Part shown: positions 24,463 through 35,042 of the stretch, piece by piece | How the letters are laid out: each line of letters begins with the position of its first letter | Numbering within the stretch: the first letter of the stretch is position 1 | Assembly: GCA_039519185.1 (NCBI GenBank) | Contig: CM076848.1 | Location: 55,392,778 to 55,456,777 of the forward strand | Length of the DNA stretch: 64,000 nt | Direction: 5' to 3' | From: Astragalus membranaceus | Taxonomy: Eukaryota > Streptophyta > Magnoliopsida > Fabales > Fabaceae | Notes under the pieces: generated by a model | Told to the model about the DNA's origin: nothing | Databases searched by the model: none | What the model saw: the letters and a program-made list of their open reading frames with translations, nothing else | Made by a program: the position numbers and the translations under genes

Positions 24463-24960
24463 AACACTAAATTGAATTAAAGCTTTGGTATTTTATTAGA
24501 GTGGACCTATTACTGTCGTGGATGATAGCTAGACATTGAATTGTATTCCCTGGTACTAACATTACGAGACCATGACCTTATAAATTAAAGTAAACAATCA
24601 TGGTGTTATAAAACTATAATCTATATTGTTTTCTGCTATACAAGTTACAATAAAAAATGAGATTAAAGCACCACAAATTAGTTTATGTGGCAAAGGCTAC
24701 ACAAGTTCACAGACTCAATCGAAATCAATAAAACAAATCTACTGGAAAATGAACGTAAGACTATAGAAAGCACTCCAATACAAAATTTCCATATTCTAAA
24801 CCATGTCATATTAAATATACCAATCCTTCTGTATTCACAATTATCAAAGAAAAAAGAATTCATATAAAATATTACAAGATTCCATTTGTTCTTGCGGATT
24901 CTGCAATGATCACTAGCCACTAAGTTAAAATCCATCTAACAGCAGACATCAAGATAATCA
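24463..24960 (-). repeat. Copia leader segment, copy 2
   Basis: 498 bp counterpart of 22,326-23,150 without the MITE. On the element's strand it follows about 300 bp of leader after the PBS, so this is probably the original position. Confidence 0.8.
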
Positions 24961-25254
24961 GCTACATTAATATTTTCACAGAAATTTGTGTCAATTGAAA
25001 AAATTAGGTCTACTGGTCTACTACCACACTTGAACCAAAACATGTAGTTTAAAAAGTATTTTAAGAAAACCCCACGTTGAACGAACCAACCTAAACTTTT
25101 TGATAGTGTTAACCAAAGAGAAAACAAACATATGAGAGGAGAGCTAATCTTAATAGCAGCAGCCAGCAAGTCTTGAACTCCGACAACAATTCTTCTTCGG
25201 GACTTTCTCCACCAATCACATAATCAATCCAACAGCTAAAATACTTAGGTTGAT

Positions 25255-25332
25255 AGAGCTTCGTGTTGATAACGTATTGTAAAATAAGAGATAAAAGAAC
25301 AATAAGAAGAATGGGAGAAGATAGGAGATTTT
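25255..25332 (-). repeat. Copia 5' LTR tail and PBS, truncated by CACTA
   Basis: On the minus strand the LTR tail TTATCTCTTATTTTACA ends at 25,278. It is followed by ATACGTTATCAACACGAAGC, the GTTATCA-type PBS seen in some Copia lineages. The LTR runs 55 bp to 25,332, where CACTAGTG begins. Confidence 0.7.
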
Positions 25333-25675
25333 CACTAGTGCAAAAATGAGATTAGAATTAGACATTGAAAGTCAGGCGCTCAGATGTCTGGCTACATAAG
25401 TAGACACGGTGGCAAACTTGCAATTAATAGGCAAAACTCGCGAGTTTTAAAGTCAAGCGGATACATGCCTGACTTCTAAAGTGAAAAAATAGGAAAAAAA
25501 ATTAGACTTTAGAAGTCAGGCGTGTATTCGCCTGACTACATAAGTAGACACGGTGACAAACTTGTAATTAAAGGTGAAATTCTTTTTTTCTATTTTAGTA
25601 CTTTAGAAGCCAGGCGTATACACGCACGACTTCTAAAGTACTAAAATAAAAAAAAAAGAATTTCACCCTTTTCAT
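25333..25675 (+). repeat. CACTA terminal/subterminal inverted repeat, left arm
   Basis: CACTAGTG terminus then paired AAGTCAGGCG...CGCCTGACTT modules. The shared phrases GACACGGTGGCAAACTTG and AAAACTCGCGAG occur inverted near 36.07-36.11 kb. Confidence 0.85.
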
Positions 25676-26186
25676 TCGCCTCACTCTCACTCTCAAAACA
25701 CTCTCCTCTCCATTCTCACTCTCTCACGCGAACCCTAAAACGCAAAACGTTTCATTCAGAGAGAGAAAGGGAAAAAAACAAGGAAGCTTGTGTGCAGAAG
25801 CTCTCTTTCCCCCTATGTTCACCGCCCTCTCTCACATCGCGAACGACCAGCAAACCCTCTCACGCTATCTCACCAACAACCACCGTCGAATCCTCCTCTC
25901 TCGGATCTTCCATCGTCGTTGATTTCCACGGCGGGTCTAGGTCACCATCCATTTCATCTCCTTCATGATAAACTCGAAATGCAAAGCAAAGAAAGAAGAG
26001 AAGCAGAAGAAACAGAACACTGCATCTCTCTCTCTCTCTCCATGGACCATCACTCCTTCTCTCTTCCTTCGTTAGGGTTTCGTTTTTCCCTATATTTCTG
26101 AAGAATTTCCTGTTTATCTTCTCCCCGTTTGCATTTCGTTAGGGTTTTGTTTTTCCCTCTCCATTTCGTTTCCACCTTTCCGAGTC

Positions 26187-26792
26187 GTGGTCGCAGCGAG
26201 TCATCGTATCAAGGTCCGCGTGGTCGTTCACCCGTGGCGTTCGGGACAGAGGAATCGATTTTGGAGCCCGTGGATACGTCGAGCTCCGGGGATAGCATTT
26301 CGATCACGATTCGGTTTCGAGCGTTGAGGTAATTCTTAGATCTGAGATTCTGCTTTGGGATCCATTCACCGCAGAAGTGATTTTTTTAATTTTGACTTGT
26401 GTTGTCTGTGAGATTAAACGTCTGAGTGGGTTGTCTGTAGTGAAATGGAGTATCAGAGAGGGGACGAGATCGCATGGTATGCCGATGGAGACAAGATTGT
26501 GAGAAATGAGTATAATCCAGCTACTGCTTATGCATTTGGTATTGTATCCTCGTTACGTTTTGGAATCAATTTCTATTGATTTTACTTGGAATTGATTATT
26601 TGGTCAGTCAATTAGGTTTCTACTGGGAAATTGATTATGGCTTTCAGTGTAGAAACTAGAAACTGTGGATATTAATTAATAATTCTGATATAATTTGTGG
26701 CAGATAAAGTTTTTGGACCACATACCATTTCAGAAGAGGTGTATGAAGTAGCAGCAAACCTGTGGTGAAGGCTGTCATGGAGGGCGTCAATG
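26187..26792 (+). pseudogene. Captured KIN-7 kinesin fragment (exons 1-3, motor N-terminus)
   Basis: Three exon pieces in order with normal splice sites. 26,187-26,328 encodes GRSESSYQGPRGRSPVAFGT to ISITIRFRALR. 26,441-26,538 encodes EYQRGDEIAWYADGDKIVRN. 26,704-26,792 encodes DKVFGPHTISEEVYEVAA. This is the start of the motor domain of plant KIN-7 (mitochondrial KIN7D/E type). One A is missing in the run near 26,757, which shifts frame before the P-loop; the ATP-binding exon (GxTxSGKT) is absent. Upstream 25,690-26,186 looks like the parent gene's 5' leader. Lies just inside a CACTA end, so a transduplicated fragment, not a kinesin gene. Confidence 0.88.
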
Positions 26793-26934
26793 GTATGGAT
26801 GTTAATCTCTAGATTCAAGACTAATTGATGATGTGGTGTGTGACCAGAGTCTGATTTGCTACTATCAAATTATTTTGATGGATTGATCATAGGTGTTTAT
26901 GTTTCATCTATATCTATATCTCTACTATAACACT

Positions 26935-27400
26935 TAGGGGTGAGAATAGGCTGGGCCGAGCTAGGCTTTGCATGGCCTGAACCTGGCCTGCTTTGAAAGT
27001 GTTAAGTCTGAGCCTGGCTTGTGGCCTATCATAGGCCCAACTTTTAACCTGGTTTGGCCTTTGCGAAAGCCTGGCAAGGCCTGATAGCCTGTTTAAAAGC
27101 CTATTTCACAATTTTTTATACAAAAACTAACAATCACGTATACTTTTGTAAATAGACTAAGAAGCTATATTAGTAAAATTTAGTTCTATTTTATATGACA
27201 TCCAATTTAAATTCTATTTATAATAATAACTTTAAATATGTCAAAAATTGATGTAGGTTAATAGTTTAAATTAACATAAAATATTAGCAAATTTATGATT
27301 TAACATGAAGTATAAAATTTAATACAATAATAATAATAGTAATAAAAAATTATTTATTTTAACTTAAATAGGTCGGCCTGAATCTGAATCTGAACACCAA
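26935..27400. mobile_element. hAT-like element end (GGGGTGAGAATAGGC family)
   Basis: AGGGGTGAGAATAGGCTGGGC followed by many GGCCTG/CAGGCC motifs to about 27,110, and an inverted GGTCGGCCTGAATCTG near 27,372. Resembles a common plant hAT-type non-autonomous element. Right terminus and target duplication not resolved. Confidence 0.4.
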
Positions 27401-27479
27401 TACAATAATTTTAAGCCTTTAGAAACTTACTAAAAGTCATTCAACAACTTACAACTTGGATAACACTAATTTGTCAAAA

Positions 27480-27980
27480 CCCCCAATTTATTGAACTTAG
27501 GGTTTTTAAAGAAGCTCAAAAATGTGAAATCTATACCTTCTACTTCCCTATACCATTACCCACTACTTATTTATACTAACTATCAAGTCTTTAATTAAGA
27601 TTTTATAAAAAAAAACTCTTAAATTAAGAGACTGTAAAATTTTACCTTGGACGATTCCAAAGTATTTCCACTTTCAACTCAAAGCATCCTTCTTAAGCTT
27701 GCATTCTTAGTTGGTATAAGAAATATATAGTGATGAGAGGAGACATAATCCTATTGTAGAGGGAGAGAAATGGGTGTTGGAGGAGAAGAGTGGGGAGGGG
27801 GCTGTCACGGGAGGAAGGAAGAGAGAGTTGGGGTTTGATTCAAAAGAGAGAATAAAAAAAGAGAGGGGGTGTGGGTGTTGTGGTTGGAAAGTACCCCACC
27901 CCTCCTTTTATTTATTTTTTATTCAATTAATTTATTATATTATTATATTTTTTTTTCCTTGATTGAAGCGGTGCTTTTCA
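27480..27980 (-). repeat. Probable LTR of the Ty3 fragment
   Basis: On the minus strand sequence follows directly from a polypurine tract (TTTAAGGGGGAGAA) and begins TGAAAAGCACCGC at 27,980. The far end is not defined. Includes TATA-like ACTATATATTTC near 27,730. Confidence 0.45.
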
Positions 27981-28025
27981 TTCTCCCCCTTAAAGAGAAT
28001 TCGTCCTCGAATTCTTAAAGTGATA

Positions 28026-28865
28026 CTAACCTTTGGATTCAAACAAGTGGGGGTACTTCTCACGCATAATTGACTCTGGTTCCCAAGTCATCACCTCTCC
28101 AGCTGGTCCTCTCCAAACCACTTTTACCGAAGCAATATCCTTAGACCGCAGACGCCTGATGCATCTGTCCATTATAGCTACTAGTTGCTCTGTATAGTTG
28201 AGATTTGCATCAAGTTGTATTGATTGGTGGTGAATAATATGAGAGGGGTCATAAACATACTTCTGAAGCATTGATACATGAAAAACTGGTTTTCCTGGCA
28301 TATCAAATTTTACCCTCTTATTATGGCAATCCAAAGTAGCATGATGAGAAGCCAACCAGTCCATGCCTAAGATCACATCAAAGTCTACCATATCAAGCTC
28401 TAGTAGATCTACCAACAAAGAATGGTCTTTAATCAAAACCTCACAAGATCTATGCACAGACTTAGCTAAAAGACAATCACCCATAGGCGTGGCCACTAAC
28501 AAAGGCTGTGATGGTTCTCTACCAAGACAAGAAGAAAATGATGGGGATACAAAAGAGTGTGTAGCCTCGGGATCAAATAAAACATGCGCATCTTGAGAAC
28601 ATATAGAAAGCATCCCCGTCACAACAGTGATGTTTGTGCATCCTGACGATTCAAAGCAAATACACAAGCCTGTCCTCCACAAATCTGTCCTTGGCCTCTG
28701 CCTCCTGATCCTTTGCCACCATGCTGAGAACTACTAGACCCTCGAATTCCAGAAGAAAATTGTCTCCCTGCAGCCATTGGTGTCGCTACCCCACGTGAAG
28801 AAGGTTGAGTAGATAATGTAGGACAATTTGGCCGGCCTTGCTTGCATCTGACACACAGCGGAACA
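28026..28865 (-). pseudogene. Ty3 Gag-Pol fragment with RT/RNase H/integrase deleted
   Basis: A Gag knuckle scrap (CVRCKQGRPNCP, 28,870-28,619, separate frame) precedes a 218-codon ORF (28,682-28,026). Its first 130 residues are the Ty3 protease (VLFDPEATHSFVSPSF, ILGMDWLASHHATLDC; the usual DSGAT core reads DPEAT). Then without a break comes the tail normally found after integrase (VFHVSMLQKYVYDPSHI, VVWRGPAGEVMTWEPES). About a kilocodon of pol is missing yet the frame stays open. Confidence 0.82.
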
Positions 28866-29160
28866 ACCAACCAACCACAATGGGAGTTTCTTTAAATGGA
28901 AGATGTTATCTACTATCTATTTATACCATTTACCTACTACCAAAATACCAATCTTATCATTTTCCCAACTAAATAATTGAAGGATATTTAGGTAAATTCA
29001 CCTTTTCACTTTTTCAAAAATTTTCATTCTCTCACACTTTTTCAAACTTTTTCACTTTTTTACTCTCTCACACGTTTTCACTTTGTTACTCTCTCACACT
29101 TTTTCACTTTGTTACTCTCACACTTTTTCACTCTCTTCTTCTCTTTCTTCTTCTAATTCT

Positions 29161-29545
29161 CACTAGTGCAAAAAAGGGATTTAAAGTCAGGCGAAAAGGG
29201 GATTTAAAGTCAGGCGGGCGCTTGACTTTTATTAAGTCGACTTTGTATGTCTGGAGTTTTAAAGTCAAGCGATGGCCTGACTTCGTAAGTCTGATTTAAA
29301 GTCAAGCATTTATTGCGCCTGACTTCGTAAGTATGTTTTAAAGTCAAGCATTTATTGCGCCTGACTTCGTAAGTATGTTTTAAAGTCAAGCATTTATTCT
29401 TGCCTGACTTCGTAAGTATGATTTAAAGTCAAGCATTAATTATTGCCTGACTTCGTAAGTATGATTTAAGGTCAAGCTTTTATTATTGCTTGACTTCGTA
29501 TGTATGATTTAAGGTCAAGCATTATTGCGACTGACCTTAAAAGTT
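29161..29545 (+). repeat. Inner CACTA left subterminal repeats
   Basis: At least seven modules pairing TTTAAAGTCAAGC with GCCTGACTTCGTAAGT, spaced about 50-60 bp. These are candidate transposase binding sites. Ends in a T-run at about 29,550. Confidence 0.85.
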
Positions 29546-29612
29546 TTTTTTTTTTTTTAATTTTGGTTTAATCTATACACCCTGGTTATACAAATTTTTC
29601 GTTAAAAAGAAG

Positions 29613-29684
29613 CGACTCCACTGGGGATCGAACCCAGATCTCTGGTCCCGTAGACCAGCGCCTTATCCATTGGGCCATGAAGTC
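29613..29684 (-). tRNA. tRNA-Arg (anticodon ACG)
   Basis: Minus-strand cloverleaf of 72 nt including the discriminator base. Acceptor stem GACTTCA with TGGAGTC (one G-U pair). B box GGTTCGATCCC is intact. Anticodon stem CTGGT/ACCAG holds loop CTACGGG, anticodon ACG. The variable loop is one base shorter than in the usual plant tRNA-Arg(ACG). A run of five T follows within ten bases, a Pol III terminator. It lies inside the inner CACTA, so it may be a hitch-hiking but still transcribable copy. The first stem pair change and short variable loop could mark a decayed copy. Confidence 0.85.
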
Positions 29685-29699
29685 ATATATCAGTGCTCA

Positions 29700-31170
29700 G
29701 GTCATAAATAATACTCACAGTAAAACAACCATAAATAATACCCACCTTCTATAGTGAAGAATATCCTAGAACCAATTTACCACTAATCTAAATATCATGA
29801 AATTATAACATACTCATTATGAACTTTATGAACTGCTTATATACAATTTGAGTTTGCTCTGCAGCAAATCATGCAAGGTGAGCATATAAACAAGTATATA
29901 AAATATTAAAATGCCAACTTCAATAACCAATTTCAATTCAGAAATTATCACTAATAGATGATATTCAATCCTCTTCTGCGACTTTAGAAAGAACATCGAT
30001 ACATCATAATTGTTATAACTATAAACTATAAATATATCATATCATATAAAATATATAATCAAATGTTGAGAACACAGATTAAGAAACTATTCTAATTTCT
30101 ACCTTAAATTACTCAAACTTGTTTAACTTGTTTCTTTTGCTATCTCTTGTGGGGAGTAATGTCAGAAGAGTTTGCAATTTATGGACAGAATCATACACAA
30201 TTTTATGAGGAGGTGCATATCCAGGGATTAAACTACCATTTAACTCAATTTGACACCTATAAATCATAATCATTTAACACGTATATCCCCTATAAAAATC
30301 CAAATGCTGGAAATCAGGAATGTATACATTGGTAGGTCAAGGAGAAAATGATGATCTGGTATAAGATGATTAGCAGGCTAAGCTAATTTGAGAAGAGAAA
30401 TAGATAGATTGAAATCAAACAATAATAAGAGTTGTAGTGGATATAAGCCTCTCAGATTTGAAATTATAATCAAACAATCATAATGATGAAGAGGACATTA
30501 TTATTAAGATGCATGAGTTGCTAGGGAACAGGCACATAAATATTTTTCTTACTTAATACTAATACGCAGTTGATGAGTATATATCACATATATTAAAGCA
30601 TATCAATTCTTGTTTGAAAAATCAAAAGATCTGATTCAAATTCCAGCACAATCTGAAACCTCTTCAAAATACCTCTATATGCACCCATATCTGAAACCTC
30701 TGCTATCTCTGATCCAGTTTGCAGTGATCCAACCATACTGTAATTGGAATTGCTCCAATTTGTGGTCCTCAGTCATCCAAATTAACACCACGATCTTGAG
30801 AGGATAAAGTCCATGATTTGATCGTGTGGTCTACCTCCAGCTCTTCAACATTTTCCGGTAGTGTAAAGTCCATGATTTGATCGTGCAACGACATCAAATT
30901 TTCCTACAACGATAGACAAGAATTCATGAAGCACTTTTGTGTTTGTAGTCCTCAAGTACACTAATCATCAATTTATTATAGAAGGATCTATCAATCAAGA
31001 AAATAAGACCTTCACAAAACTGTTTAGTAGTCATATATCCATTCAATACACTTCAACATGATTTCAATAATCTTAACCACTAATAAACACTGAAAGAAGC
31101 AAGGCAAACAAGCATTCAGTAAACCAGCAGCTGAAAACTTAAAAGTAAACAAAAGTGTTCTTCCAAATCC
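29700..31170. other. CACTA interior without recognised gene
   Basis: AT-rich, no coding of note. The 20-mer AAGTCCATGATTTGATCGTG occurs twice at about 30,809 and 30,866, and on the minus strand the two copies sit in short open readings ending in VEELEVDH-like residues. It could be a further captured exon with a local duplication; not identified. Confidence 0.4.
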
Positions 31171-31224
31171 TAAAAGTGTTCTTCACAAGACAAAAGCATT
31201 TCAACAAGGGACGTCACATTTGCA

Positions 31225-31475
31225 GAGAGAAAACAATAACCCTTCTGAAAAACAGAACCCAGAAGGCAATAACCCTTCTGAAAAACACCACCGTAACAAC
31301 TACACAAAAAAGCCTCAAATATATTGTGAACTGAACCCAGAACAATAGCCCAGAACTTAACCAAAATGAAGAAACAGAACCCAGAAGCCAAACATAACCC
31401 AGAAACAGAACCCAGAAGCCAAACATAACCCAGAACAAACAGAACCCAGAAGCCAAAATGAAGAATAACCCAGAA
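31225..31475. repeat. Minisatellite of AACCCAGAAGCCAAA type units
   Basis: Repeats of AACCCAGAAGCCAAACATA and shorter variants, plus a 32-bp direct pair around AATAACCCTTCTGAAAAACA. The minus-strand reading is a low-complexity WVLFLGYVWLLGS repeat, which explains the spurious ORFs here. Confidence 0.75.
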
Positions 31476-31499
31476 GAAAGTAAAAGTGCGGTGTGTAAT

Positions 31500-32522
31500 G
31501 GCGTTTACCTGACCGAAGACGAACATGAATCGAAGGAGAAGCTGCGAACTGACAGTCCCCACGACCAACATGTTTTCCACGACCTCTCTGAAGTGGCCTT
31601 GATAATCTAGCCCTCACTTTTGCCTGAAAGAAGCTTAAAGCATCATAAACTGCCATATTTAGCGGTGCACATATGTTAACTTCAAAGCTAGGACACACCT
31701 TTCTTTCACCTTCACCAAACTCAGTACCAGTAATACTTTCAGCACATTTTACAGCAGCATCATGTGAGCCAAAGGTAACAAATCTGTAGTCCTTCCTCCG
31801 AGAAGCTGGCATGTTCCTGGCAAGCTCAATCTTTTCAATCTCGCCATAATTTTTTAGAAGATTGCGGACATAATCTTCATCCCATGAAGGAGGAAGAGCA
31901 TCAATAAATACAGTTTTAACCTGCAACTTAAGCATACTTTATCAGCAAAATGAGGTACATTAAACCCTAACCACCAAATATCAAACACTACAAGGATACG
32001 TAATCTCATATAAAGAACTACTGGTATGTGTTATTCTGATCAGTTGGCATGAATTTAAATTGGGGTTACAGTTGCACTGTGATTGCAAAAACTAGGGAAA
32101 AGTGTGGGAAACTGCAACCAATGTGACTGCAATTTTAAAACAACATAAGTAACGTAGGTAAGCAAAAATACAACAACGATTTTGGTAGTAATATTAATAT
32201 ATACTTGCTACTTACATAAGTAACGTAGTTAAGCAAAAATACAAAAACTAATCATCTATATAGACGATTAAAGTCATTCTCAAAAGGATAAAGTAGCTGA
32301 TATTTGGCCATCAACACAAGAATAAGTCCAATAAGTAAGACACAAAGAAATTAATAAAGGAAAGTGAACAATAGAAGCATACCTCCTGGTTCGCCAGTAA
32401 ATTTGAACCTCTAAAATCTGTATCAGTATCAGTTTGATTTGATTTGACAACCTGAATCATTTGCTTGTCAATAGAAATGCCATATGCCGCAAGAACAGGA
32501 TCATCATCATGCGAACAATTTT
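31500..32522 (-). pseudogene. Captured RRM (hnRNP-like) gene fragment, fused to a possible Argonaute exon piece
   Basis: Exon 31,920-31,699 encodes an RRM: VKTVFIDALPPSWDEDYVRN, then KDYRFVTFGSHDAA (RNP1-like, with R where plant relatives have G). Exon 31,623 downward gives KVRARLSRPLQRGRGKHVGR and then diverges near 31,560. This is the third-RRM region of plant hnRNP Q/R-like proteins. Exon 32,522-32,391 ends in DFRGSNLLANQE, plausible lead-in to the RRM, but starts NCSHDDDPVLAAYGISIDKQ, which resembles the AGO4/AGO6-clade linker; the join falls at CAG|GTT. Splice sites look intact. The Argonaute assignment is tentative. Confidence 0.7.
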
Positions 32523-32619
32523 CTACAGCCTATAATACCATAACAATATACCAAGAGACGTCATCAAAACCACAATTCATTAACCAATTAATTATGAACA
32601 AGGAAGTGTGAAGAAGGAA

Positions 32620-32687
<68 letters not shown>
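32620..32687 (+). repeat. (AAT)n microsatellite
   Basis: About 22 AAT units within the CACTA interior. Confidence 0.95.
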
Positions 32688-32689
<2 letters not shown>

Positions 32690-32740
32690 TCATAAGTAGT
32701 GATTAGACACAAAAATTGAAATCATAACCAGTATTCCTAC

Positions 32741-32823
32741 CTTTTGATCAACTCAATGCCCAATTTATATGACTCGCTGAAGGCAAGCAACCGATCTGCC
32801 TCAGAAATTTGGAAGGTTCCAGG
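32741..32823 (-). pseudogene. Captured exon of unknown origin
   Basis: 83-bp open segment between an AG acceptor (cttcag) and a GT donor (gtagga), reading GTFQISEADRLLAFSES. It keeps coding character and splice sites but its frame does not join that of the next exon at 32,522. Source gene not recognised. Confidence 0.4.
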
Positions 32824-33124
32824 CTGAAGAAATAAAAAAGAGAAGTCATGTAACTATAAATAAGAGACAACAAAAATTGAAACAAATAATACACACGGTT
32901 TGTATTAGATCAATTAAAATAAGACTTGAAGAGTCATTTGGTTGTACAAAGTGACTACGGAAAAATAGCATTCCTCTAAATATACAGGCTTCTTTTTTTA
33001 TAGACAATTAGCCATAACGGCGAAAACTGATGGTTGACTGAACAGCCCAACCAATCAGTCCAGTGGAACAAAAGTACATAGCTACAATTACTAAGCTGAC
33101 TAACAAAAGTACTGTATCCCATAC

Positions 33125-34951
33125 CTTTAAACTCTCTTGCATCATTACATGGAGAAGCCCGGGTGTCTCTTTTTCAATCAACTCGTGTAGCTTCTGGTGT
33201 TACATCCCGTGAGGTAAAGCCAGTCCCACCTTGATTGGAAAAGCAACAAAATGAAACTCAACTCAACACAGCGACAATTTTTCAAATCTTTTAGAGAAAC
33301 TAATGTAGATAAAAATTTATCAAGAGTGATTATACGATCCATCTGTTCATTATCACTCCATCTTCTTAGAATGTCCTGAATTTTTGCCACATTATCCGGA
33401 ACCACAGCAGTTGCTGTAACTTTGGCTCCACCAACTTTGGCTCCACCTAGCCTTTCTGAAGAAGAATTAATAACAGAAACTGCCGTGGGACCACTGTTCA
33501 AATGTAAACGAGTTAGCACACATTGATGCCAATACCAATATTTTGAAAACCAGCCCAGAACTATATTGTTGGTTCAATTATAGTTTGAATTTAACCGGTT
33601 GAATTAATCAAACCATGACTTAGAGATCTTGGAGTTCAATATATGGATCAAAATTTAAAACAGTAACAAACATACATAAATGACAAAAGATAAATCACTT
33701 AAAAAAAGCCCATGATTTCTTGTTTAATCAGATAGCTTCAATCAAAATAATTTCCTTATGTCACAAATGGGGAAAATACTAACATTGAAGTCATTTTTTT
33801 AATAATGCATGGATAATAATTTTTCAGTTCCATTTAACTTTGGTTTGGAGAAATCTCTAGAGAAATTTCACTTTAATAAATGCAGAGATAATGACCGCAA
33901 GCCACAGCCCACAGCTGAAAGAGTTTACTTGCGAAAAAACATCCCTAACGACGCATCTTGAAATCAAGAGTCCCATCACAAAGGGCTACAATGCAACTTC
34001 GAAATCAAGTAGTAACAAGCACGGATACAAAACATAAAGGAAGAATGCCTAACCCTAGGATGACTGACGTTTCTGGTGTCTACAGAAACTTGCTCAGTAA
34101 AACATTTCTTTTCTGATTGTAATTGGATTAGTCCCACCCACCCCACCAGGGAGCACAGCCCCTTTATTTCATGGTATTTTGCACAAAGTATGGTAAACAA
34201 AGAGGAAATAAAATCCTATCACATGTATAAAACACTGATTAACCTCAAGTTTTATCACTGGATGTGTGGAAATTCAATAATAGCCTGATACTGTACAGAT
34301 AAAGCTGAATTCAACAGTTAATAGATCCACAGATACAGCATAAGAAACAGAACAGTTTTTCTTATCTTCAAATGCTTTAACTTTGAGGCTGTTGCAAAAC
34401 ACTCAGTATATCCAATGCCCCTTTTGGCGTTGATTAATATCAAGTTTGCTCTTTAGTTTGGCATCAATTTTGTGACCTCTTTCAAATAACGATTCAAAGA
34501 GGTGTATCTAGATGCCATTTAACCATATCCAACTGGGAAGAAGATGGTTGAACATTTACGACAATACTGACTGTTGATTAGGAAAATAAATTCCTAGTTG
34601 ATTTTATAGGACAAGAACAGGTATGTTGAATACAGCCAGTATCTCATTAAAAAATTTATAATCTTCTGATGTGGAAGTTTGCTTCATAAATTAAAATTGA
34701 ATGTGCTTAATGTTCTAGTATCTAAAAAGTGCGAAATTTGTAGTCATGACACTCCCTACAAAATTGAAAGCACGTGACAAAAATTATTCAATGTGCTTAA
34801 TGTGCTTTGTTTGTTTGACAATGAAATCCAACTAGGCTGTTTGCATGCACACATATAAAACATAAAATGAAGGTAATACCTTCTATCTGGGCCAACCCCC
34901 ATAGCAACTGTATCACTTACTGTAAGAATAGCCACTCTGAACTCAGCACCA
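33125..34951 (-). pseudogene. CNX1: Captured CNX1 G-domain exons (molybdenum cofactor synthesis)
   Basis: Three exons of the MogA-like G domain, which adenylylates molybdopterin. 34,951-34,880 encodes AEFRVAILTVSDTV; 33,493-33,321 encodes SGPTAVSVINSSSERLGGAK and ends ITL; 33,229-33,125 encodes GGTGFT-type residues and LLHVMMQESLKV. First two join in phase. Damage: the donor after 33,321 reads AT instead of GT; an indel near 33,185 shifts frame in exon three; a 15-bp tandem duplication (33,418-33,432 and 33,433-33,447) adds GGAKV. The E domain and the rest of G are absent. The large first intron (33,494-34,879) has no gene. A fragment, not a working CNX1. Confidence 0.9.
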
Positions 34952-35042
34952 CTGCAATGTTACAACAGAATGTTAAAACAGTAGAACAAATTATACGAAT
35001 ATTACAAGTAATGCAAAAAATTAGAAGATTTGAGGAGATTAC

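Larger units (their letters stand above)
18511..25332 (-). mobile_element. Degenerate Copia element, reading right to left
   Basis: The 5' LTR tail and PBS are at the right (25,255-25,332), and the 3' LTR is at the left (18,511-18,715). Gag, protease and RNase H remnants lie between them in Ty1/Copia order. Most of integrase and RT is missing. Gag and leader are partly duplicated, and the body is split by a hAT-like element, a MULE MITE and a CACTA remnant. The 5' LTR is cut by the CACTA end at 25,333 and I did not find its other half in the window. Confidence 0.85.
25333..28908 (+). mobile_element. Outer CACTA element: left terminus plus carried sequence; right end not found
   Basis: Starts CACTAGTGCAAAAATG inside the Copia LTR. 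The first 340 bp are built from TTTAGAAGTCAGGCG/CGCCTGACTT subterminal motifs. They match, inverted, the last 365 bp of the inner CACTA (35,810-36,175). After them comes a captured kinesin fragment, a hAT-like end and a Ty3 fragment, up to the Helitron. I see no second terminus with a matching target duplication, so the extent is a minimum. Confidence 0.6.

Noticed and set aside
29161..29545. CRISPR-like array
   Set aside because: Regular repeats here are CACTA subterminal modules, imperfect and in both orientations, in a plant genome.
31214..31580. Minus ORFs with repeating WVLFLGYVWLLGS
   Set aside because: Product of the AACCCAGAAGCC minisatellite; hydrophobicity is a by-product of the repeat.
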